A stretch of DNA of 64,000 nucleotides, from positions 56,530,407 through 56,594,406 of the forward strand of contig CM054115.1 in NCBI GenBank assembly GCA_028673005.1, given 5' to 3'. Of this stretch, positions 24,116-36,617 are shown piece by piece. Every line of letters starts with the position of its first letter. The first letter of the stretch is position 1. Made by a program: the position numbers and the translations under genes. A model generated the notes under the pieces. That model was not told the DNA's origin. It worked only from the letters and a program-made list of their open reading frames with translations, and did not search any database. Source of the DNA: Tanypteryx hageni. Lineage: Eukaryota; Arthropoda; Insecta; Odonata; Petaluridae.

Positions 24116-27100
24116 TCTGAGTCAACCTAATGGGTTGGGTTGAATTAGACTGAGTTAGTGAGAATGTCAGGATATGAATTGTAAATCAATGTTAAATTAA
24201 TAACTTCAAGAAAATTTATTGCTTTCGCCCTTTTTACGTTCGCCCTTATGGTTTGTCCCTTTGATATGTAACCGAGGAATGTATAACGATATTTTGTTCG
24301 GTTCCGTGTGATGGTCATCTTCCTTGTCACCCATAAAATTGTCATAAGCATAATTAATATCTATAATATGTGCTGAAAACAGTGATTTATATTATTAATA
24401 TTTATTCAGTCCCGGTGAAAACTGAAGCAATTTTGGGCAACTTATTTTTCCTGCTGGAATATAAAGCCATTTGGCGCAGGAAGCAAATCGAGATTAGAGA
24501 CTTTAAGATCATCTTTTTCATAAATAGCAGATGGCGAAGATTGATAAATTATAAAAGGAAAAGTATAATATAAAAATTAATTTTTATGAATAAACTGTAT
24601 ATAATGTCTTTATATGCATTAACTTAATTTTATTTGCATTCGAATAACATCAAATCCGTGTAACTAGAGGAAATTCTGTGACCAAAAGAAGAAAGCTAAC
24701 GAAATTTAGTCGAAAATTAGAAGTTTTCGAGAAATTAAAATGTTTTCCGAGGACAGGACTATGTGAAAAACCAGGGCCGACTTTATGGCAAATAGGTGTC
24801 GCAATTGAAATTAAAAGCAGAAAAATAAAAGCGAGCAAGTCATGAGCTGATATAACTAAATCAGATTGCATCGCCTGCTTAAGCTTAGGGCATGTGGTGG
24901 TTTATTTATTCGGTCCAATTTCCTTATGAAAACTCTAGCAAGGTTGATATTCCTCATTCTCTCTCTTATCACTCCAAGTCGGAATCACACGAGAAAAAGC
25001 TTTACCTTCTACGTACGTAGATAAACAAAAGCCCGCTATAACACCATCACAACCTGGAATCTTTATTCATGTAAAAATTTCCCGATTCCTTCCAATTCTT
25101 TCTTCGGTCTTGATCAAACTAATGGGATTGAAGAATAGTTTTACGCCCGAGCATATTAATTCATCCTGAGCCATCAGGTAACCCATAATCCGATTAAATA
25201 TAGCTAGGATTTTTTTAATGAAGCCCTCTACTTTAAGATAATCCTCCCGAAAAATATTCTGGTTTTTCCGGCTTTTTTTAACATAAAGGGTCGGTTATGG
25301 AAAGAGGTTGCTCCCAACCACTCCTCCATTAAGCCTACGCCAGCTACGTACGCTCGCGCAGAAAACGAAATTAGTTAAACGAAGGATGGGTGAAGAAGAT
25401 GGTGACTCATGATGGGGTCGAAGAAAGAGAAGGAAAGATGAAAGCGAAAAAGGGAGGAAGGAGTGCTGAACAGGAGAGATATGCGTTAGGGAGAGAATGG
25501 GAGATTAGTTAAATGGAGGGTGATGGAGGCTGATGTGCGTAGGATATGTTGATGTGCTCAGGGAGGAGAACGGAGTGAACGAAAGAGGGAAAGAGAATGA
25601 ACGAGAGGAACTGTGATGTGGATAAGGAGAGAGAGGAAACCCAGAAGAATGAGAATAAAAATCTGAAATATCGGGGTGAATTTTAAAGAACGAAAAAGTA
25701 CCAGGAAAGATGGAGAAGATAGGCGTTGAGTTGGATAGGAAATCAATGAGAAAGTGTTATCTAGATGCGTTAGAATGGATGTTGCTCGACTCATTATTCA
25801 CAAGAAGAAATTGTAACTGAACACGTTATTTACATTATACAGATTACTTTAGCTGAGAACTAAATACAATAAAAGACAATAAATAAGGTCCAAAATAATT
25901 CTCGCCATCTAATGTGAGCCATGAAGTGATGTCCTTTACTTAAAGCACCGTAAACGCTGAGTAACATTTGATTTATAAATTACTAGCAGAAAAACCCGTT
26001 CTTTGGCCGGGTATTTATGATTTATACCTTTAAAAGCTTCCTTAGGTAGGGCATCAATGATATTTCATGATTTCGAAGTCATAACTTTATATTCTTCGAC
26101 CTCTATAATTTGAAAAACATACTGAGAAACCTTTTACAATACTTCCTCATAGACTATGTTGACGGCCTTACTACTCGAAGAAAGAATATACAAATTATTT
26201 CGGTTACTTACTCTTGATCATGCTATGTAAAACATCATGAGAAAAGCAATGTGCACATAAGTGGTTTCAACAACTTTTAGCAAATGATCTTGGGTCTTTA
26301 TTCATTGCAAAAGAAACCTTTGCCGGAAATTTAAGATGCTTGGATTCAAAAGGATAGTCGCTAAGAAGAATAGGGATACGTGTTATAAAAGCACTCTATC
26401 TTTTAATATTCGAAACTGAAAATAGTATAGCATTTCACGCCATCTATTGTTTACTTAGATAATTAATACGTGTACCGTCCTTTTCTATGTATTTTGGATT
26501 ACGCGAATCGACAGCAATTGGATTGCCATGAGAGCGATTTCTTTCTACTCAAAAAACTTGAAATTTTGTGGTTAAAAGTTTAATCTTGGAAAAATTCGCT
26601 CCGTATATGAAATTTGACCGTAAGAAAATTCAACTTCATGCTTTCCTCAGCCCGGCGTTTAAATCTCGAACTCGTACGATGATTTTAAATACTTGGAAAT
26701 GCAAACGAAGATAATGCTACATTTCTCATGTTATTTAAATGGACAAAAATTTAAAAGGAAAATATTTTTTCAAATTAAAAATGTCAATGAAATCGATTTA
26801 AAAATCACACTATTATTGCGGTTAAACAAAATCTTCCTCTTGTTCCTACGCTCTGTAGTTGTCGAATTATAGCGGCATTAACACCTAAACTTTCTCAAAT
26901 ATATAGTAGAATTTTTTTCTTCAACTGTTTCCTGTAGGTAACGCTAGACTAGAAAACGTCATTTTCGATATCCAGGGGTCATATGCTCGTAAAGGCCTTA
27001 GGAACAGATGTTCTATCATGGAATCTTAAGTAAACCTGCCCCGAAAGATCTACATTTACATCGATTTATAAAAAATCAACCAACCAACTTCATTATTATA

Positions 27101-28094
27101 ACTCTTAACAAGAATAGTTGGGAAAACTATATTCACCGTAAGGTCATAAATCAGCCGTCTTGGAGAATCGTTCGCCAGAAAAACGGTTCTTTTTTTTAAT
27201 TAACGATCGGAGAATTGCCATGGAGTACGGCTACTTTGTAGGCAAAATCCTTGTTTTTCCATCGCTACTGGAGTTATCTATATTATCAATTACGTTCTCA
27301 TGGTAACTTGCAAGCAACGAGAAATTGCAAGAGGCAAGAAGCCACAACTCTAAAAAATTGCAATACTATTTTTATGTTCAACTTTTTCAAAGTGAAACAG
27401 CTCATAGTGGAGAGACATGAAGAAAGAGAGAAAGTTTAAATGACACATTTCAGACATAATGGAGAGCGTAAGAGAGGGAAGAGAGGCATTCGAACGTTAA
27501 CGTGGAGCAGGGACTTGAAAGCGAGATAGTCAAATTGGTAGACATACGTGCCATTTTGCGCGAGAGGAAAACAGATCTATCGGGAAAACGAGATATCAGG
27601 TGAGTAAGAGGGAGTGAGGAAGCGCGGTAGGGTGGAGAATTGGGTGGGATGTGAGGAGGATTATAAATTGAGAGCATCATGGACGTGATAGATTTGTTGG
27701 TTGCAATTTATCCTCCCCACTATCATCAAATGAACAGCCTGTTTCTTTTTACTATAAACCAAAATGAAGGTATGTTATCTTGGGAAGATTATTGATTTTT
27801 TTTACTAAATAACCTAAATTTCCAAAGTGGATAGAAATGACTTTCTTAAAGGTTAGTGTCACCTAATAACACTACATTTACCACCGGTAACGTCTTATCG
27901 ATTTTTCTGCTTATTCGAGCATTACACGGTGATTTCGCGAAGAAAACGTCCCATTATTTTTTGTCAAGTATCCTTTACAGCTTTTAAAAGGGGTGAGATT
28001 ATTTTTTTTAATATCCAAGCTAAAATTTTTCTGCTGTCTAACTGAAACATCCGCTATAAGCCATAAAAGTTAACAATGAACAATGAAGTGCATG
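24116..28094. other. Intergenic or intronic DNA, no gene seen
   Basis: AT-rich with a purine-rich stretch at 25380-25740. The minus-strand ORF 25558-25794 is the complement of that stretch. A second purine-rich patch lies at 27415-27660. No coding motif or repeat boundary was established. Confidence 0.5.
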
Positions 28095-28102
28095 GCATAA
28101 AC

Positions 28103-28318
28103 CAGTGTTTCTGAATCTTTTTGGAGCCGCTGACCCCCTAAGAAGTTCCACAATATCTGCGGACCCCCTCTCTATGAAAAATTCATGCATTTTTTATGCA
28201 TTTTCTCGAATTTTACTTTGAAACATTAATGAGAGCTCTGTGCTGGATCAAACAAGTTATAGATAAAAACAATCAACATGTCCTACTCAGCTCGCGGACC
28301 CCCGGTTGAGAAGCACTG
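28103..28318. mobile_element. hAT-type MITE, 216 bp, with exact 8-bp target duplication
   Basis: The left end is cagtgtttctgaatcttttt, then gagccgctgaccccct. The right end reads gctcgcggacccccggttga plus gaagcactg. The ends are inverted-complementary at CAGTG..TCT and GGGGGTCCGCG-type blocks. gcataaac is duplicated exactly at 28095-28102 and 28319-28326. No coding capacity, hence non-autonomous. Confidence 0.9.
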
Positions 28319-28329
28319 GCATAAACTAC

Positions 28330-29985
28330 CAGGAGAAACAATTATATACGTAGAAGAGCGTTTACAGTCAAGAATTTAAACTGGCCTCTACTACGATCCA
28401 AAACAATGACTACTGACAATACCTACTGTATAATAATCCATATAGTGTTGACGTCAATTTACACTTTCATTGCAGTTGAATTGTAAAACATGAACCACGT
28501 TTCGCTGTATTCAAAGTACCTTCAGTTTCATCACAAGTACTTTCGTCTGTACGTTAAACCTAAATCAACTCCAGAAATAAGAAAGTTAGAAACAGCTTCT
28601 GATTCTAAACCAAGTCAATTTTGCAATTGCGATAATGCGTACTATTCACATTTTCAGCAATGGAGTATAAGGAAGATCGCGATTTTTGAGAGCAACGCTG
28701 CCAAATAATAACTAAGTACGAATTCGCAATACAGATTATTTTTTAAATTAGTTTTGCAAACCACTGAAAAACGGAAAAAATCCGGGCACTTTGCATTGGG
28801 ATAAATACGAAAGGGCCGACGTTTCCTATTCCATTGCCATCACCTGGAGGGTGACGAAGTACTAAGGAAGAACCGCAGGAAATCGAAGTGTTGTGGAAAG
28901 CGGCAGAACATTGAGGGCGGAGGTGTGAAGAGACAGAATTTTTGGTAAGTGAAGAAAGCACTCGCGGCGAGACGAACAAAGGAAAGGAGGGAGGAAAAAG
29001 AGGGTGCGCAGGCTGAGAGAGAAGAAAAACTTCGGATCTGTAACGTTGCGTGAAAAGGGACGAGACCGTCGTTTTATCACAGCGGGAGAGGCATGCGTAG
29101 GTAAAGGATAGAAAAAATCGATGAATAACATGAAGCGGAGATTCGATCAAACCCGCCACCTCCGATTTTGAAGATTTAAAGAGACTATATAGATGAGAAA
29201 AATTGTAAATATGTATGAAAAGGAATGTGGTAAAATGGTGTATAATTGAGTACTCATCAAATACATTCGTAGAGCCTAATACAAAAATGTTTCCATTCTC
29301 TATTAATTTTTAGGTAAAATGGTCTTTCAACTGTAACTAGAGAGAAAAGCCAAGGAAGAAGGGAAGAATCAAGTGAGATTATTAACGACTTTGAAAACGA
29401 GTTTAAGAGGTTGAAAAAGTTGGCAACAATGAGAAAACCAGAAAATTTGAACAAATGAGCAGGAAAATGCGAGGAAGTAAAAGCCAGATAATTACAGGAA
29501 GAGGCACAACAATGGAAAAACAGGAAGAGAGATCGAGTCGAAGGAAAAAGGAGAAAATGAAATAAAGAGAACAATAAAAAGATTATGAAGCAAGAAGAAA
29601 GGACGGAGTGGAATAATCGAAGATGAATGAGGGAAATATTAAGAGAAAAACTGCTAGAGAAAAATGAATTCCAAGACGGGGACGGAACTGAAAGAAGAGA
29701 AGGAAAAATGAAAGAGTAAGTTTTGGTGAGAGAAAATGAGAGAAGCTGGAGCTTGGAGAGAATGCAAAAAGTTTGAAATACAAAAGTGTAAAAGATGACG
29801 ATAGTGAGGGAGATGGTCTGAGTGAAAAGGAAAGCGGTGTGAAAAGTAAAAAGCGAGTAAAGAAAAGAGAGAAAGGGTGGAGGGGCGAACCGGACGGAAA
29901 GAGGGAAAGGGACAAAGAAAAAGAGACGGTAAAGAGAGGACGAGACAGAAGGTTAGAAGGAGGGTGATAGAGAGGGAAGGGAGAG
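28330..29985. other. No gene seen
   Basis: The frames at 28743-29159 and 29257-29574 (minus) are complements of purine-rich DNA and show no domain. Purine content rises towards the array at 29990. Confidence 0.5.
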
Positions 29986-30640
29986 ACGAAGGGAAGGGGA
30001 GGGAGGAAGGGGGGGGGAGGGAGGGGGGGAGAGAGGGAGGGAGAGAGGGAGGGAGGGAGAGAGGGAGGAAGAGAGGGAGGGAGAGAGGGAGGGAGAGAGG
30101 GAGGGAGAGAGGGAGGGAGAGAGGGAAGGAGGGAGAGAGAGAGGGAGGGAGAGGAAGGGAGAGAGGGAGGGAGAGAGGGAGGGAGAGAAAGAGGGAGAGA
30201 GGGAGGGAGAGAGAGGGAGGGAGAGAGGGAGGGAGAGAGAGGGATGGAGAGAGGAGGGAGAGAGAGAGGGAGAGAGGGAGGGAAGGAGGGAGGGAGGGAG
30301 AGAGGGAGGGAGGGAGAGAGGGAGGGAGGGAGAGAGGGATGGAGAGAGGGAGGGAGAGAGGGAGGGAGAGAGGGAGGGAGAGAGGGAGGGAGAGAGGGAG
30401 GGAGAGAGGGAGGGAGGGAGAGAGGGAGGGATAGAGGGAGGGAGAGAGGGAAGGAGAGAGGGAGAGAGAGAAAGGGAGAGAGAGAAAGGGAGAGAGAGAA
30501 AGGGAGAGAGAGAAAGGGAGAGAGAGAAAGGGAGAGAGAGAAAGGGAGAGAAGGAGGGAGAGAGGGAGGGAGGGAGAGAGAGAAAGGGAGAGGAGGGAGA
30601 GAGGGAGGGAGGGAGAGATTGAGGGGGATGGTGGGAGGGA
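29985..30640. repeat. Large polypurine array (gggagaga)n
   Basis: About 650 bp composed almost only of A and G in units of gggaggga/gggagaga, with a block of six (gggagagagagaaa) units near 30465-30550. Long ORFs (up to 375 codons) on both strands here are repeat artefacts (Ser/Leu/Pro on minus, Arg/Glu/Gly on plus). Confidence 0.97.
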
Positions 30641-31865
30641 TGGAGATGAAGGAAGCGAGGAGAAGAAAGATGTGGATGCAGATTGAGAGGGAGAGTGAAA
30701 GGTCAGGCACGGGAGAAAGGGGGAAAGAGGGAAGAGAGGGGTGGTAGTGGTTGTGAGAAGGGGAGCGGAAGGTGAGCCAAGGAAGGGAATGGGAGAATAA
30801 AAGGAGGGTAAAGGGGATTGCAGGTGGAGATGAAGACGTGAATGGATTTTAGGAATGAGAAGAATGAAACTCCCCGAGTGCTTCCGTGGGAAATGAAAAG
30901 GGCGAAGGGTCGTGCTGTGTTCATTAAACGAAAATTAAAGAGAGATGTTACCAAGCGAAAACAAAGGCCTGTCTGCCCAGTAACGAGAGAAGCCCAGTAA
31001 TGCATCCGCTCCAAACCAATGCCGCTCTCTAAATGCGCGGGTTTGCCATTATTTTAGCTCCTTCGTCCCCTTGTCAAGTTGGGATGAATTTGTACCGTGG
31101 GCTCGAGAATAATTAAGGAAAGGATGAGTTTAATTTCGAATTCTGAAGGTGGTGACAGTAATAACGTAAGCGCTTGTAACAGCCACGGCGGAATTGTTAT
31201 CGTGGCGCGTTTTGCGACTACCGCTACATTGTTTATTTTAATTTCACAGCGGTTTGACGCTGTTTAATCATTGATAATGCCACTGAATGTAATATGACCA
31301 AATTGTAAAGGTTATTTTACACGTGCTTCTGATTATAGCGCGAAGAAATGGGAGAAAATCTTCAAAGTAAAATTATAAAATCTTACGATAGTTAGGTGAG
31401 GCTGGTATTATTTAAATTCCACGCTTCGTATCCACTGCGGTTGATTTTAACAAAACCTACTCTTCTAATATTCAAATATTCATTGCGAAATGATTAGTTT
31501 AAATTAGTTCCGTTAAAGGAGTTTATTTTCCCAAAATCAATTCACTATAGTATCAGTAACTTTGTTGACACGATTATCTCTTACACAATCTGTGGGCTGT
31601 CTTACGCTCACTATATTCTCGGTGAAAATCGGATAAAATTACTTCTAGTAAAATTTTGTTGAAGGAAATCGTTGCGATCTATCATTTTGGCAAATTTTTC
31701 TACCATAAAATGGTTCTTTTCCCGCAGGCAATATTATCTCTCAAATAGTTGAATTAGGGTCATTTTTGTATGGAAATAACACCCACGAAATGTAATCGAC
31801 CTGGTCGCACTTTTCAGTAAGTGATCGGCTACCCTCTTTGTCTGATACAGATGCAAGCATACTTT
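30641..31865. other. No gene seen
   Basis: Purine-rich until about 30960, then mixed-composition DNA. No coding or RNA gene signature was found. Confidence 0.5.
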
Positions 31866-32012
31866 TCAAATAAACAGCGCAATATACATTGCACAAACTT
31901 TCTCATATACGTACGCATATACATTTGATCTCACTAAACTCTTTGCCCCGAAATTAACTCTGTGTGCTTGGCAATTCACTGCCAATGAGGTTAACAATGC
32001 GCAGTTTGGAAA
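31866..32012 (+). repeat. Dispersed repeat R3, copy 1
   Basis: gcgcaatatacattgcacaa ... cttggcaattcactgccaat ... gttaacaatgcg is shared with 59445-59560. It ends with cagtttggaaaccactg, which resembles a hAT right end in reverse, but no partner was found. Confidence 0.75.
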
Positions 32013-32373
32013 CCACTGCTACACGACAAATTAAAACTGTTCCAATGAACGTATCATTTATATATAACTGTATTGCATAAGTCTGGAGATTCAAGATAAC
32101 ATACATTTAGGAAATTAAAATTTTTTGAAAGGCGTTTCCATTCATCTAATGTACGCTTGCGAAAGCCTTTTACATTTTCAAAAATAAAATTCTAAACAAT
32201 GAAAACGGTCCCACTACATTACATAAGTTATTAATTTAAAATTTTGAAAAACTTTATAGACAATATACGTAATTCATATACATAAAGCAAAGAATATAAC
32301 CAAACTTAATCAGAGCCAATATAGAGTATTTATATGTACTATAAAGTTACTTCTATTGTAACCATTAATTCTA

Positions 32374-32600
32374 GTAAATATTGACAGCGATTCCAGCGCC
32401 GCCAACTCGTAAATTACTAACTACCTATGGAGAAAGTCATGTGTTCGCCACACCAGATTTTTCACTCATGAATTATTACTAGGCCTTGTGGGATTCGATT
32501 TAAATCGAAAGACGTCGATAAACGTCGAGTTTTTTTATTTCAAAATCGACGAAAATGAATAGTCGTCGATAAACGTCGATTTTTCAACAAGATGGAAAAG
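32374..32600. repeat. Short repeat shared with 13023-13120, then CGTCGAT-rich motif cluster
   Basis: 32374-32460 matches 13023-13120. 32494-32509 is a perfect 16-bp palindrome (ttcgatttaaatcgaa), followed by several copies of acgtcgataaacgtcga and atcgacgaaa up to 32582. It may be a transposon terminus; no partner end was identified. Confidence 0.5.
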
Positions 32601-32764
32601 TACATCAAAAAACCTATTTTATTCTGAATTATAATATTAAAGTCGTTTCTGTTTACTTTTTCCGCAATATTATTTCCTACCTACAATGTCGTTACTTTTA
32701 TGGGCTTGCATTAACAATGGGACTGAAAGATGGGTATTTCCTTACACTCAAATATGCGTCTTTT

Positions 32765-33400
32765 TAGTGCTTTTCATCGTGATGTCCGTCCGTACGCATA
32801 TATCGGAAGAATTGGCTGAACCGATTTCAACCAAATTTGTTACATAGAATCTTCACATAAATATAGGACCGAAATGGTATATTTCGATCGGGTCGACACA
32901 GCAGGGATGCCACAATTTCAAAATAAACCTTTTCGGTAACAATGAATTTGGAAGGAATTGGCTTAACCGATTTCAACGAAATTTAGTATGAAGGTGTGCA
33001 ACATTAAAAAAACAAAATAAATATTTTTAATGTAGATATAGAAATCAGGGCTCCCACAATACAAGTAGTAAAAATCTCTTTTACAAGTATTTGTGTTGAA
33101 CTGTTCACATCAATTTTAACAAAATTTAAAATTTGTAATGTATACATATCGTATATACAAAACCATAATAGCATATTTGAAGCGGATCAACCAAACAGGG
33201 TGCCACACTTACAAATTAAATTCTTTCAGTAATTACGGGTTTAGAAGGAATTGCCTGAACGAATTTCAACTAAATTCTGTATAGACTTGTACAACGTACC
33301 ATAATAAAATCAAGATGTTTAAAGCGAAGATAAAGAGCAGGGCTACCACAATAAAAAGTAAAATTGTATTTTTACATGTATTTATAGATATTGAACCACT
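32765..33400 (-). repeat. Dispersed repeat R1, copy 3 (reverse orientation)
   Basis: The reverse complement of 10985-11645 in order. It begins with cgtgatgtccgtccgtacgc and contains two ggaattg(g/c)cttaaccgatt-type units, ggtaccacaat/ggctaccacaat and cattaccg-type words. No ORF. Confidence 0.88.
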
Positions 33401-33634
33401 TTTATTGCCCCTCTTAAAATAATTATATAGCTCACACCATGCATGCCTTTTCTAGAGAAAACTTCCCACTTAAAACCTGCAAGAGTTTGCGCCGAGTATT
33501 AAGGCAAAAGATTTGTCGAAATCGAACCGACCGCTCTTGATTTATTTGCGTTTATACTGTGAGGTGACGTCACTCGAGCTTTTCCGAGGAGATATCAGTG
33601 GGTCGAGGAACAGGATTTTGGACTTGGTATACAT

Positions 33635-34900
33635 TTGGGAAAAAAGAGGGCTCACAAAAAATCTAAACAACATATGAACAATGTTTTCAGTTTATCGTTG
33701 CTGTGTAAAACAAATATTCAAAGTCAGTTTAACTCACAGTATCGGCTAGCTATATCTAAACATAAGGAACAAGTAGATAAAAATAGTTACGTATTAAATT
33801 TGATTTTAAATTTTATACGTTTTTGTGGGGAATTAGAATTAGCATTGAGAGATGAATCGGATGAGTCACAAAATAAGGAAGTTTTTCGCGAGTTAATCCA
33901 GTTTAGTTCTGAGTTAGATACAGACTTAAAAGTTCACCTTAGTCAATCAGCTGTGTTTAAAGGTACGTCTAAAACTATACAGAATGAGTTGCTGGAATGC
34001 ATGTTAGAAGTATACCACGAAGAAGTCCGCAAAGAAATTCAATAGGTTGATTATGTGACATTGATAGCCGATGAAACTACTGACGTGTCATGTCAATTTC
34101 AGTTAGTCGTTTTATTACGTTACATTGTAGGAGGAAAACCGGTAGAAAGGTTATGGAATTTTGTTAATCCTGACGGACATGATGCTCGTGCAATCGCAAA
34201 TTGTATTTTAAAACAACTCGACCTCCTAAATGGTGACAGTCCGAATAAACTTATAGCGCAAAGTTTTGATGGTGCCTCTGTTATGAGTGGACGTTTAAAT
34301 GGCGTTCAGAAACTGATAGAAGACATCCACTTGCTAATTTCGACCACTGTTACGCCCACCATAATTACAGAAATAAAAGATTTCAATTTACTGGGCACCT
34401 CGTGGCTACGAATCTATTTGTGGTCGAAGAATTTGATAATTACAGCAAATAATTCCCTGACACGTATCTCAGTGAAATAATTGAAAAGTAACCTCTTTTG
34501 GAAAAAAAGAGACTGAAGAGTGAACTTCAAGATTTTTACGAAAGAGAGGAATTGAAAGCAGTTTCTGATGCAGTACCATTTCTGTTGCTAATTTTGGGTG
34601 ATGATTTGTGAGAAACATTTCAAGAGACTATAAAGCTTTTAAAAGTGATGATCACGATACCAATGTCGACATCAGAAGCAGAACGGTGTTTTTCAATGAT
34701 GAAAAGAATAAAGACTTTTCTTAGGAATACTATGAAAGAAAAAAGACTAAGTGCTTTAGGCATGATATTGTGCGAAAAAACTTTTGTAAATAACATAGAT
34801 AGCTTCAACAGAAAAGTTATTGATTTATTTTCTAACAAGAAAGATCGCCGAATAGACAGTTTACCGCTCATTTTAGCTGCAAGACACTTTTTTCATCTAC
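33635..34900 (+). pseudogene. hAT transposase pseudogene (ZMYM1/TTF-type, with dimerisation domain)
   Basis: The reading starts near 33635 with HKKSKQHMNN (end of a zinc-finger region), then SQFNSQYRLAISKHKEQVDK and LNLILNFIRFCGELELALRD (a DUF4371-like segment). One in-frame TAG at 34043 separates it from VTLIADETTDVSCQFQLVVL, ERLWNFVNPDG, LIAQSFDGASVMSGRLNGVQ. The region normally carrying the ARCVNHxLNL block is deleted. After stops and a frame change comes the C-terminal hAT dimerisation domain (MITIPMSTSEAERCFSMMKR, IKTFLRNTMKEKRLSALGMI). The ADETTDVS Asp and SEAERCFS motif are intact locally, but the gene is broken. Confidence 0.85.
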
Positions 34901-34959
34901 TCACTACAGTACATTTTTCGGTAAGTAAAAAATTAAATACCTTTTGTATTATAAATTTA

Positions 34960-35182
34960 GTTTTCCAACATATGTTGGCCCTACCAGTTGAAACAAACAC
35001 CGGCCGCCATTGCTTTTAGTAAACTAAAATTGAACAAAAATTACCTACAGTTATCAATGAACCAAGAGAGACTTTCTGGTTTGGCTATATTATATATTGA
35101 ATACGACACTGCTAAAAATATAGATTTCAATGGCACAATAAATATGTTTGCTGCAAATAAAGCTCGAAAAATGAAACTTTAA
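34960..35182 (+). pseudogene. Second hAT dimerisation-domain fragment
   Basis: About 60 bp after the first dimerisation domain, another begins: ALPVETNTGRHCF, then (frame change) FSKLKLNKNYLQLSMNQERL, SGLAILYIE and a tail of ARKMKL before a stop. This is the SERSFSKLKLIKNYLR-type C-terminus of a different hAT branch. It implies a nested or chimeric element. Confidence 0.75.
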
Positions 35183-36000
35183 AGAAATGTTTATTTTTAG
35201 TTGAATATTTTTAAAATACGAACATATAATAAAAATGAAAAAGGATAAACCTCATTATAACCATAAAAATTAAAAAAGTACACAAATACACACCTGTTTA
35301 GGAGAAATTACTCCACACACACAATCTCACACACTCCGGGTTTAGGGGAACTTCTCCACCCCAGGGGCCCTTGTTTACACGCGTACGAATCACTCAAGCA
35401 AATAAACTAAAATTGTACTTCTTTTTAAAAAGAATGCCTAGATACGTAATACGGAATCAATGATTCCATCCTCAGTAGGCCGATCGTCAACGGTAATTCA
35501 TGCGGACTTCCAAAGTCCCCCATTACGACAATGTAATTATTTCTTCCCCCCTCCCCTACTTTTCTTCCCCCCTCCCCTACTTTTCTTCCCCTCCCTACTG
35601 TCCCGGGTGTATATATACTCTCCCCTTGCTTCTCTGCGTGAGGTATGTTTTTAATAACTTTTGATTGATTCCTTCATTTTGGGTTTTACGTTTTGTTTTT
35701 TATGCTAAGTTTCTAATGAAAATAGTGTAATATTATAATAGCGCAGTTTAATCGCTAAATCTGAAGTTTGTTTAGTTTTCATAAGACATTAGTTTTAAGG
35801 TTAAGGAAAAAATAAATTTGGTGGTATTAAAACAAATACCTATAGTTTTTTTTATCCTCCCTTAAAATCTGATTCGTCAGTTCTTTCCTTACTTGCTTAT
35901 CATTAACATCGTAACATTCAAGGTTTTATGACCGTATTTTCAACTTAGAAATACAAATAACAATTACATCAATGAAACTGTTTGTTATATTTTACGGTAG
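35183..36000. other. hAT 3' region and anonymous DNA; repeat R6 at 35282-35370
   Basis: No gene seen. 35282-35370 (minus: cctggggtggagaagttccc, ctaaacccggagtgtgtgag) resembles 41172-41262. A CCCCTC(C)-rich stretch lies at 35545-35600. Confidence 0.5.
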
Positions 36001-36024
36001 GTGTTTTCATTATAACTTCGCAGG

Positions 36025-36084
36025 CCGAATAAAACGGTCTAGAGGGAGGCAAATGGTCTGCGGGCCGCAGTTTGAAGACCCATG
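36025..36084 (+). mobile_element. hAT right terminus
   Basis: ggtctgcgggccgcagtttg followed by aagacccatg is a typical hAT 3' end. It may close the element carrying the 34960-35182 fragment. No matching left end was found. It abuts the target duplication of the next MITE. Confidence 0.5.
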
Positions 36085-36092
36085 GTCTAAAT

Positions 36093-36356
36093 CACAGGTT
36101 CTTAAACTGTGGGTCAAGCAAACATTGATAAACGCGGGTAAATTAAATATTTATTATAGAACTATTGAAATTATTACACTCTACAACCTTTCATTCTATA
36201 TTTGTTTAGTTTATTGCAGAAATAAACGTCGTCAAGCATGATTACACGAATTATACTCGAGTATAAAAAACCCAACTTAACTAGTACTGCCAGGGGTCGC
36301 TAATAATTTCGTCTTATGAAAAGGGGTCGCGGATGAAAAAAGTTTAAGAACCTGTG
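36093..36356. mobile_element. hAT-type MITE, 264 bp, exact 8-bp target duplication
   Basis: Perfect terminal inverted repeat cacaggttcttaaact / agtttaagaacctgtg. gtctaaat is duplicated at 36085-36092 and 36357-36364. No ORF. Confidence 0.92.
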
Positions 36357-36617
36357 GTCTAAATCACAACATACAAGTGGTGAGGAAAGACGTGATTCGC
36401 TCTCAATATCCATAAACTTAAAAGAATGAAAAATTCATAAGATATAAATCTACTTTGATCAAACGTTAATCAGCAAAGTTGCAATATGTATATTCCACAA
36501 GACGTCCTCTCTAATTTATGTAATCTCATAACCTATATCTTACGGATTTTTATTGCTACAGAGAGAAATTCATGATGCCGAACATGACAATTTTTCCATT
36601 CTTTTTCCCATTTCCAG

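Noticed and set aside
28743..29574. Minus-strand ORFs of 89-138 codons
   Set aside because: Complement of purine-rich DNA; no recognisable protein features.
29583..30710. 375-codon minus-strand ORF and 185/167-codon plus ORFs
   Set aside because: Translation of a polypurine array (Ser-Leu-Pro or Arg-Glu-Gly repeats); no non-repeat domain.
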